64,000 nucleotides of DNA from the NCBI RefSeq assembly GCF_014851395.1, contig NW_024040485.1, positions 15,073,587-15,137,586 of the forward strand. Direction: 5' to 3'. The notes beneath the pieces are model-generated. The model did not search any database, was not told where the DNA came from, and saw only the letters and a program-made list of their open reading frames with translations. A program made the position numbers and the translations under genes. Numbering within the stretch: position 1 is the first letter of the stretch; each line of letters opens with the position of its first letter. This DNA is from Micropterus salmoides (Eukaryota; Chordata; Actinopteri; Centrarchiformes; Centrarchidae). Below are positions 57,624-64,000 of this stretch, one piece after another.

Positions 57624-60600
57624 CTCAATCAAGCTGTACCTTTCAGTATTACTTATACTTTCAATGCCTCTTAAAGTAATGATGTTGCATATTGAACGAT
57701 TCCATTACACATGGCGTCTCACAAAGACAAGTTTCGGCAAGAGGTTGCAAGTGAAATATTTTCCATTCTGGATACACTACTCTGCAAATCTTATTTTGGC
57801 CATGCTATGAAGGTCAAACTAGTTCCGAGTTCCAGGAGGCTTCGGGTGAAGCCAGCAGTATCCATTTTTTGTCACTCTCCACAACTTGCCTTTGTTTTTA
57901 TATTTGACAAGGAACAGATGTGAAAAATTCTAAATAGACACATAATAGAGCTCTGTAGATGCATTTAAAGCCTAATTCACACTACACAATGTTTAGCCCG
58001 ATTTGCCACTCGGCGAGCTCGCCGACTGTCAGGCTGTGATCGGGTATAAATCAGCGGTCGCCAGTCGTTATGTGTGAACTACACAAGGATGCATCAAAAC
58101 GGCTCCCCGACACATTTCTAACACATCGCTGACGTCTGCCAGATATCTAGCATGCCAAATATCTGGAAGAGTCGGCCGACTCGACATCCACATCCAGCCA
58201 AACAGAGCAGGCAGCTGGCAGAGCAGGCAGCTACTTTTTCACTGCAAAACACTTTTTACTCCCCTCCAGCTCTCTCTGTAGCTCAGACATTACCTGCGTG
58301 TGGTAATCCATTCTTTCACCCAGATTCTTTGTCTTTATTATTGCTATCTTTATAATAACAAACAACAGCTGTTTTGTGTGTATTTTCGCACATTCCCGTT
58401 TCACATTTCACGTGTGTTTTCTTGCCGCTGTCAGCTTGTGTAGTGTGTGACCTTCTGTCACTGATCAGTCACGTAGTGTGAACGCCACAGCGACTTCAAG
58501 ACTCCCGTCACAAGACGGCAAGTTGTGTAGTGTGAACAGCAGGGCCATCGGTCAACGGTGAAAGTCGTGTGTTCTGCACTGTATTAGGATACTGGGGGAA
58601 AAATGTAATCCACTGACTATGACGTCAGCTTTTTCATCATTTGTGAAATTTAAACATTAAAAGACACATTAGGGCCACCATATTTGCTGCCACTCACTTG
58701 TAAATATGGAGTCGTCATCTTCCTCGTCGTCCTCGTCATCATCCACGTCATCGTCCTCGTCCTTATACATGCTGGGCAGATCTTCATAGTCAGACTCGTT
58801 GGGCATATTCTCCTTGTCATCCTCGTAGTCAATGATCACAGACGGCACTTCTCTTCTGTCCAGGGGAGCACACTGACCACCACCGTGCAACAAAGAGCTA
58901 GTGGGGTGAAAGGCACCAAATGTGGACATTAATGTCACGGCTCATGCTTACAGCCAAAACACCTGGCCTTGCTAAGAGGATGAGCCTGCCCAGTGAAGGC
59001 AAGTTTACATGGGCAACCTCATTTTTCAAGCCTAATTCTATATCATGTTTTTAAAGTCAAATATTGTTTATGCTATGTAATATTACTGACATAACTCTCA
59101 CAAACCTTATAAGAATAAAAGATGCTTCTGGTTCATTGTCATAATCCAAGTATAGAGGGAGGAGAGATATACAGTATAACTCTAGCTGAATGAAAGTGGA
59201 GTACAAAGAGCCTGAATACATACCAAATACAAATCTAGTCCTACGCAATGCCATGCAATCCTCTGAACTATACAGAGGAAAAGAGTAACTCATTATACAA
59301 CTTGTATAATTCAAAACAAGGTGACAAAATAAGCTCCTCTTTCGGGAGCCATCATTTATATGCAAGTGCTAATCGGTGACATATTTGATGGATTGATTAA
59401 TCACAGTCTAGTTGAAACTTCTTGTGATGAACCAATGTTATGTAACCATTTTCAAGCTTTCAGGCTATTGTGAGCCATGTCGGGGCCGTTATTTCCTTAT
59501 CCCTGCCTAAATGGCTTTGGTGAAAAAGAGATCCTAATGTAAGAGGTTACATAACGTCCAATCTGCGACCCCGTCCCTTTTCTCCAAACGCAAAGAAACG
59601 CAGCTCTTGTAAAGAGCAGCTGGTCATGTTATGTCAGGCCAACTGCTGGAGGGACGCCTACTCCATCAGCCTGTGCCCACACATACACACATTTACTTCA
59701 AAATTAGGCCATGCTTCCCTGTGAGCCAGTGTGCTGATTTAGACCTGTACACCAGCTTTGCATGGCCTCGATATCACCAGGATATATTTGAGAGTAGCGG
59801 ACAAGTGTCCACAAAAATAAAACCTAATAAACAGGACACTCTATGTTCATTATAATGCTTTTTCCCCCCAGTAATTAGTCTGATTAGTGCTGTTTTGGCA
59901 ACACTTTTTACTAACAAGAAATAAATTTCATCATAATAACTCGAGGCACATCAAATGAGGGAAAGTAGTTCTTCATAAAAGGAAATATGTCACCGGCAAC
60001 AACCCTTTTGGCCAATCATTATTAAGCTATTACTTCAGTGAAAGATTTTAAATGCCAGCATGAAACCATTACACATTTAATTCTCCAGAGTTTTGTCAAA
60101 ATCCAGATATTATGTGTGATGTCCAGACAGTCAGACAAACAGAAGCCGATCCATAATCTCTCCCTGCCTTCTCTAGAGGACAATCAGATTTAATGACCTG
60201 AGCACTGATGGCTACTAACCTTTCAAACCTCTGCATGGAGAGCGCCAGAGTTTTATTGAGCTCCTCAATGATGCGGCTGGGCGCATGCAAGCTGCCGTAC
60301 TGAAGCTGGAGCGGGTGTCCGTGGCTCTGATGAAGACTGGCGAGACCAGCGAGGTGAGAGGGCAGCAAGGTGCCATGGTGGAGGGACATGCCCTGCGGAG
60401 GGCCACACTTTTGGGAGAGAGTGCTGAGGGGATTGGGGGATGGAGAAGGGGAGCTGGAGTCCAGCCCCCCCGGAGGCACACAAATCATCACTTTCTTGGG
60501 AGGCAGAGGTGGAGAGTGCTTCCCCCCGGGCATACAGGGCAACTTCATTGGCTGGCAAGAATCTAGAGAGAGAAAAAAAAAATCAAGTATAAACAGGACA

Positions 60601-62980
60601 GAAAAAGGGATTACTGAACACTGAACATTCTTACTAGATTAATTTATCATAACAAATCAACAACATTTTGCTGGTGCTAACATATAAATAGTGATTATGG
60701 ATGATCAGACATGGCTCAGACGTCAGCTTAGAGTGGTGGGAATTAGGCCAGGGTAATGCTACTTCCCTCTGACTAACAGAGTGACAGTGACAGAGAGAGC
60801 CCAGCTGACCTTAACCACAGGGGAATATAATAAGACTACTATAATCCTGTGCACATGTGTGGTAACGCAGGTGGGGTTTAAAGCAACAGCAGTTATGGCG
60901 GTGGTGGAATAAATACCAATAATGTGCAAAGTAATATGTATATATCTTTAGGAAAAAGAAGTTACTCGAGTCATGTAAACTGAGCATCAACTAAGACCAC
61001 TGACCTGTGCTATGGTTTGGGATCCTAGAGAAAGGCTTTGGAGGGAGAGCAGGAGGCTGTTTGTGGTACAGCGGCGGCTTGGCTGGGGTATCCTGAAGGT
61101 CACCTTGGTAGGTGACCGATTTCTTGGCGGGCAGGACCATAGATGACTTAATAGAGGGCTCCCGAGTGCAGACTCCACCGTCCATCGAGGATCGGAACTC
61201 AACAGTTGCTGAACACAAAAAAGAAACAGTCTGACAAGAACCGAAAATGTGTTTGACTGCACAAGAACGACACTTCCCGAGAAGACTGTTCAAACAAAGT
61301 TTAACTTGAGGTGTTGAGACAATGGTGGGGGGGGGTGGGGGGGTGGGGGTGGGGTTCAGGAACTTAATACGGTTTAATGACCCAAGAGTCTTTTATCAGC
61401 CCAAACCAGACCAAGGAACGGTGTCAGCCAAGCAGTTTGACAGAAGCTTTTTTAATTCTTTTACAGCAGTAAGCCATTTGATGTTTTTTGCGCGATCACA
61501 TTTTTAGGCTGACGGTCCAATTCACACTACTGTTCACATATTCCAACAAACAATGCATTAATATTTCCCTAATTTAATCTTGACAGAACAAGTCTAGAAA
61601 AACACAAAAATGCTTACCCGTGTACAATTCGGGAAACAAAGTTAGTCTCTAGAGTAAGATCTGATTGTGTATTATTTATGGATCCATTTCTATTTTGAGC
61701 ATACCAGAGAAGAACTTATTTTGTTGTATATCTATACATCAGGGGGAGATTGTCAATGTTGATAACATAATACAGTTCTCATAGGTATTTCAATCTCTGA
61801 ACCAAGATTTAGCGTCTGGGGGAAATAGCCAGTGTTTCAGGCCTATCAATATCTTGGTCAAGACTTCCTGATAGCTGATGGGTTCCGTGATTGCATTTCG
61901 ACCAATGCATTCTGCCTTGCTCTCCACACAGACTGTTTAACTGCATACCACCGAAGCCTGCACAAATATGATTGGTCAATACTACTCGGACCACAAATGG
62001 AAACCAGAACCCTCCAGATACCAAAATCGTGTCCCTTGTCTACAGATTCTGCATTCATATGCAGATATGGGTTTATAGAGATTATAGATATATTAAAGGT
62101 TTGCTTTGCATGTATAAAAATAACCACTGCTGATCTATCAAGCTCTTCACACAAGCTTTTTTTGATTATGGAAACTAGGTTGTCACTGGGCAGGAGAATT
62201 GAGAACACCTAGCCTCACAAAATATTCATTCTAAAGAGTGGCACACTTACTGTGCTAAAATAGGGGCAGTAGCTATCAATTAATCAGCTTTGACTAATTC
62301 ACTGCGCTCCGTGTCTGTAAGCTTAAGGTGCACATAGCACTTTAGGTCAAGGAGAAGTGGCTTGTATTCTATGAATACAATATTCTATTTATATTTGTAC
62401 TGTATTTAGGCCAGTTCGTCAAACATTTTTTAGTTTTGAAGAGTTCTTATTTTTGAACATTGTCTACAAAGCTCAGTTTGTAACACAATAAAAGTGGCCA
62501 TATATTTCCTTATTTGCTCTGTTCACATCTTGGCAAGAGTCATTGGACTTTAATCAGCTTCACCAACTTCGTATTTTATGTCCTGAGGCATAGAGAACCC
62601 TGCTGTCAGACTTAAATATAGTCTCTAGCTTTGAATATGGGATGTCTAAGGCACATCAAATCAAGATCAAAGAGTTTATTAAACACTGCAAAATTTCTAT
62701 AATGAAAGATTATATCTCTAGATACCCCATGCCAAATCTTGAAGAGTGCACTTCAGAGACCACTGATTAATGAGGAGATGAATAACTGAAGACCTTCCAA
62801 TTTAGTGCACCATAGCTACCCTTCTTGCAGTTTCCACTTAAAACCATGACAGTTTCCAGCTCTGTTAAATAAGGTTGCAACTCTATAATATCAGCTCACC
62901 TTTTTCGAAGATCTCTTTCAGCACTCCTCTCTTGATCAACTCATCTCTGCTCTGTCGCATTGACATTTTCCTCTCCAAAG
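48277..62980 (-). CDS. phactr1: PHACTR1, phosphatase and actin regulator 1 (partial span; 5' exons beyond the window)
   Basis: PHACTR proteins bind G-actin through RPEL motifs and PP1 through the C-terminus, and control cytoskeletal dephosphorylation and nuclear entry (family knowledge). Ten exons in consistent phase give 444 residues plus stop. In order: RPEL-N (RQSRDELIKRGVL), linker with LPPKKVMICVPPGG, IIEELNKTLALSMQRFER, DYEDDKENMPNESDYED, a long Asp/Glu run, three tandem RPELs (RPSKRELEEKNIL, RPTAEELEQRNIL, RPTVEELRQAKIL), then the PP1-docking region LIRFSDYVEV (RVxF-like), PWTRLTAADK and the C-terminal LTRFHRP. The KKVMIC, KENMPNESDYED and acidic-run blocks fit PHACTR1 better than PHACTR2/3/4. 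It could be a teleost phactr1 duplicate. The N-terminal KPWKWRKKK-type segment was not found below 64000. Confidence 0.88.
48404..48480 (-). CDS. phactr1: phactr1 penultimate exon: PP1-binding helix
   Basis: Encodes IRKELNDFKSNEMEVHESS and RHLTR, then donor GTAATG. The 5' edge is ambiguous. With acceptor TGTAG at 48481 it begins GCA GCT ATA and gives DKAAIRKEL, if the upstream donor is GC-type. With acceptor GGCAG it begins at 48476 and gives DKATIRKEL. Confidence 0.88.
48971..49262. repeat. dispersed repeat with inverted ends (CCTCCGCCAAGG / CCTTGGCGGAGG)
   Basis: The left end ACACCTCCGCCAAGGCC (about 48969-48985) and the right end TTCCTTGGCGGAGGG (about 49248-49262) are inverted. The interior includes CCCATGATTCAGATCCACTTC and CAAGTTTCATGAAAATCCG, familiar from an abundant fish repeat. 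No coding frame; class not assigned. Confidence 0.5.
49640..49760. repeat. dispersed repeat copy related to the Penelope-associated sequence at 55.1 kb
   Basis: GTAGGTTAAAATCAAGGGCA, then ACTGTACTTGGTTGAAGATACTT, match the complement of 55094-55155 (GGGTTAAATCTAGGGCAACTG, then GACTTGATTGAAGATACTT). The two copies are in opposite orientation within phactr1 introns. Confidence 0.5.
50641..50781 (-). CDS. phactr1: phactr1 exon: fourth RPEL and PP1-docking segment
   Basis: 141 bases, phase 0 at the 5' end. LSQRPTVEELRQAKILIRFS carries the last RPEL and the RVxF-like LIRF. YVEVSDAQDYDRRADKPWTR supplies the other PP1 contacts, including the Trp. No GT follows AAG at the 3' end. Either a GC donor (AAG|GCCAGT, end 50641) or a weak GT four bases on (GCCA|GTATTA, end 50637) must be used. 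Confidence 0.9.
52012..52073 (-). CDS. phactr1: phactr1 exon: linker helix between RPEL3 and RPEL4
   Basis: 62 bases. Encodes RNEQEEMEEKREIKRRLTRK after a split Pro. Acceptor TTCTGCAG, donor GTGAGT. Too short to appear as an open frame; it fits both neighbours in phase. Confidence 0.92.
53140..53195 (-). CDS. phactr1: phactr1 exon: third RPEL
   Basis: 56 bases. RRLSQRPTAEELEQRNILK contains a full RPEL core (RPTAEEL). Acceptor AACCAG, donor GTGAGT. Confidence 0.93.
54490..54702 (+). mobile_element. possible LTR-like fragment
   Basis: The stretch has AATAAA (within TTGAATAAATTATAC, near 54626), then GGAGTCCCTCTTTGTCACATTCC and CCAGTTTGTGACAG, a layout seen at the R-U5 end of fish retrotransposon LTRs. 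No second LTR, primer-binding site or coding region is visible, so this is tentative. Confidence 0.25.
54703..55250 (-). mobile_element. decayed Penelope-like element (reverse transcriptase fragment)
   Basis: On the minus strand one frame reads FYRHKRGCAMGSPVSPIV (about 54900-54960), the typical Penelope RT motif around GxAMGSPxSP. A shifted frame then gives YMES, and another gives RYVDNTWVKIK, with YVDN (54830-54841) at the position of the catalytic YxDD. Further on, a frame with AFTEHINSVDSNIKFT, a TGA, and NSLAFLD continues the RT homology. At least two frameshifts and several stops, plus the D-to-N change, show it is dead. The flank at 55.05-55.2 kb carries a repeat often seen with such elements. 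Confidence 0.7.
56469..56490 (+). repeat. poly(G)22 tract
   Basis: Twenty-two consecutive G on the plus strand, after a GA-rich stretch, in a phactr1 intron. Such tracts are error-prone in sequencing, so the length is uncertain. Confidence 0.85.
56841..56997 (-). CDS. phactr1: phactr1 exon: second RPEL
   Basis: 157 bases. TLAQKVLRKDSLAIKLSN, then RPSKRELEEKNILPMQTDEE and RQQIGTKLTR: the first of the three C-terminal tandem RPELs. Acceptor GTTTAG, donor GTGAGA. Confidence 0.94.
57588..57619. repeat. (CA)n microsatellite
   Basis: About 16 CA units following a TATATATA run. Confidence 0.94.
57976..58536. mobile_element. inverted-ended non-autonomous transposon-like element
   Basis: TTCACACTACACAA at 57976-57989 and its exact complement TTGTGTAGTGTGAA at 58523-58536 bound about 560 bases. 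Internal sub-terminal copies of the motif occur (GTGTGAACTACACAAGG near 58071; CACGTAGTGTGAACG near 58470). The interior is richer in CpG than the surrounding intron (GGCGAGCTCGCCGAC, 58012-58026) and has no transposase frame. Class not assigned. Confidence 0.5.
58698..58897 (-). CDS. phactr1: phactr1 exon: acidic linker
   Basis: 200 bases. SSLLHGGGQCAPLDRREVPS and VIIDYEDDKENMPNESDYED, then a run of about 25 almost purely Asp/Glu residues, then SIFT. The acceptor CACTAG was chosen because it leaves AGC (Ser) with the AG from the upstream exon; the nearer GGTCAG acceptor would break the frame. Donor GTGAGT. Confidence 0.9.
60220..60562 (-). CDS. phactr1: phactr1 exon: proline-rich linker
   Basis: 343 bases, the longest coding exon of this gene here. 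KLPCMPGGKHSPPLPPKKVM, ICVPPGGLDSSSPSPSPNP and IIEELNKTLALSMQRFER match PHACTR1 landmarks. Acceptor TCTCTAG, donor GTTAGT. Confidence 0.92.
61005..61208 (-). CDS. phactr1: phactr1 exon: linker after RPEL-N
   Basis: 204 bases, beginning mid-codon (A/TVEFRSSMDGG) and ending IPNHST plus G. Rich in Pro/Lys (AKPPLYHKQPPALPPKPFSR), suggesting SH3-type ligand motifs. Acceptor GTTCAG, donor GTCAGT. Phases agree with both neighbours. Less conserved than the RPEL exons, so it may be alternatively used. Confidence 0.85.
61324..61355 (+). repeat. G-rich tract (G-quadruplex-like)
   Basis: Runs of 9, 7, 5 and 4 G separated by single T bases on the plus strand, that is on the template strand of phactr1. The pattern satisfies the usual four-run quadruplex rule. 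Confidence 0.8.
62900..62980 (-). CDS. phactr1: phactr1 exon: N-terminal RPEL
   Basis: 81 bases. LERKMSMRQSRDELIKRGVL, then KEIFEK: the N-terminal RPEL (with Gln-Ser in place of Pro, as in PHACTR1), which overlaps a nuclear-localisation element in the family. Acceptor CCCTCAG, donor GTGAGC. It needs one base (G) from an upstream exon outside the window. Confidence 0.92.
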
Positions 62981-64000
62981 CTGAGGGGGTAAAAGGAGTA
63001 ATAATGGTAAATGTCATTTTCATATTGGTAAAACCCTTCAATAAACACAAAATAAAACTGAAAAGCTCTCCGGAGATCTAGACGTCCACAGGTAAAATTG
63101 TTCGCTATCACAAGCCATGGTTTCAGTAGATCTTTACCAGTGATACTGGCAATACCGAAAAGTCTCTGGGGGACTTTAAAGATAGCAGGGCATGGCCGTC
63201 AAATAAAATTTCCATATCCATTGCAAGATTATGTCCCAGCTCTGGTAGTTTTTCTGTCTAAAAAAATAAGTGCTGATAATAAAAAGAAAACTAAAATGGT
63301 TTTCTTATTGTCAACAAATCCCATTCATTACAACTGAAGACATAAACCTTTTAAAATGATACCTTCTTTAATGCCTTCTTAAAAAAGCTGTAGACTTTTA
63401 GAGTTTAAGCAGGACATTTGATGGGGACTACTGTCAGCTGCAGATTAATACACATCTGGTGGGCTACTGAGTATTTATGGCAACAGGACGGTGTATGTGG
63501 AATTGATAAAAAAGAAAAAACTACAGTGCCCATATTCATGGCAGTCAAGGAACATGTCACTCGTGTTTTTAACAGCTACAGCAACAACAGAGGTATATGG
63601 CAATAAGAAAAATATGTCAGGCTTTGAATACACACGTAATATTTGTTATTAGATCAATTAATTGTTGGTTTTTCACTTTATGGATTTTCACTACAATACA
63701 ATGAGAAAAATATAGATCATCATCCAACTTAAACTTTAAGTAAATGCATTTTTCACTGATTTACCTGAACACGACTGTATATACACAGTATATTATTGGT
63801 CTTGATGTACATGTATGGGTAATGGTACGTTTTTGATCTTTTAACAGATAAAAGATCAAAATTGCAAGCAACTTCAGTCCAGAGAACAGCGTACTGAAAT
63901 ATTAGATTTTGTTGTAATAATAATAATAATCTGTGAAAGTGTGACTTCTCTTCTGAACACCTAAAGCTAAAAAAACGGGCCTCGATTAACAAAAAGAGAT
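62981..64000 (-). other. phactr1: phactr1 intron upstream of the RPEL-N exon, to the window edge
   Basis: No exon encoding the expected basic KPWKWRKKK-type segment is visible before 64000. AT-rich, with a short (TAA)n run near 63916-63930. Presumed intron. Confidence 0.5.

Larger units (their letters stand above)
56998..58697 (-). other. phactr1: phactr1 intron with microsatellite and transposon-like element
   Basis: Contains a short fragment TTTATTGATCCCTCGGAGGGAAA (57131-57153), like the 3' end of a fish LINE; a CA microsatellite (57588-57619); and an inverted-ended element (57976-58536). No exon seen. Confidence 0.55.
58898..62899 (-). other. phactr1: phactr1 introns between the linker exons
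   Basis: Introns 58898-60219, 60563-61004 and 61209-62899. Features: a G-rich tract at 61324-61355. A plus-strand open frame of 126 codons (61832-62212) has no domain and sits in what looks like repeat-derived sequence, so it is not called. Nothing else recognised. Confidence 0.55.

Noticed and set aside
58684..58932. plus-strand frame opposite the acidic phactr1 exon (hydrophobic, valine-rich)
   Set aside because: It is the complement of Asp/Glu codons, which always reads as Val/Ile/Leu. Not a real membrane protein.
61832..62212. 126-codon plus-strand open frame in a phactr1 intron
   Set aside because: It overlaps a 116-codon frame on the other strand and shows no domain. The sequence looks repeat-derived.
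1..64000. CRISPR arrays, operons, prophage or plasmid features
   Set aside because: The tandem repeats are simple dinucleotides or short duplications. Introns, splice sites and gene families are those of a vertebrate nuclear genome.

Overview
The window is vertebrate nuclear DNA, almost certainly from a ray-finned fish. It has intron-rich genes with GT-AG splice sites, many CA/TG microsatellites, an AT-rich background with one CpG-rich promoter, and fish-type dispersed repeats (hAT MITEs, tRNA-derived SINEs, a Penelope-like element, GCTA-type repeats). The repeat mix suggests a percomorph teleost, which is inference. I saw no prokaryotic, plasmid or phage features and no CRISPR array.

Layout. 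(1) Positions 1-180, plus strand: the last coding part of an unidentified single-pass membrane protein, with a short 3' UTR. (2) Roughly 0.5-43.2 kb, minus strand: the complete phlpp1 gene (PH domain and leucine-rich repeat protein phosphatase 1). I reconstructed 17 coding exons with consistent phases, giving 1787 residues: a long N-terminal extension with a RA-like segment, PH domain, LRR array, PP2C-like phosphatase domain, Ser-rich tail and a C-terminal PDZ ligand (DTPL). Intron 1 is about 24.9 kb and holds most of the non-coding DNA. (3) Roughly 43.2-46.4 kb: intergenic, containing three transposons nested inside one another. (4) Roughly 46.4-64 kb, minus strand: the 3' two thirds of phactr1 (phosphatase and actin regulator 1). 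Ten coding exons cover all four RPEL motifs, the acidic stretch and the PP1-binding C-terminus, which ends FHRP from a 16-base coding piece. The 5' exons lie beyond 64 kb.

The two main genes are transcribed in the same direction and both concern Ser/Thr dephosphorylation. PHLPP1 is itself a PP2C-family phosphatase acting on Akt/PKC-type kinases. PHACTR1 redirects PP1 and senses G-actin. Nothing shows a functional link between them. phlpp1 and the leftmost gene converge tail to tail with perhaps 100 bases between their poly(A) signals.

I found no clearly new gene system. The points most worth checking are a phase-compatible candidate alternative first exon for phlpp1 at 19.54-19.59 kb, a donor in phactr1 that looks like GC-AG, the three-level nested transposon at 44.0-44.8 kb, and a decayed Penelope-type reverse transcriptase at 54.7-55.2 kb.
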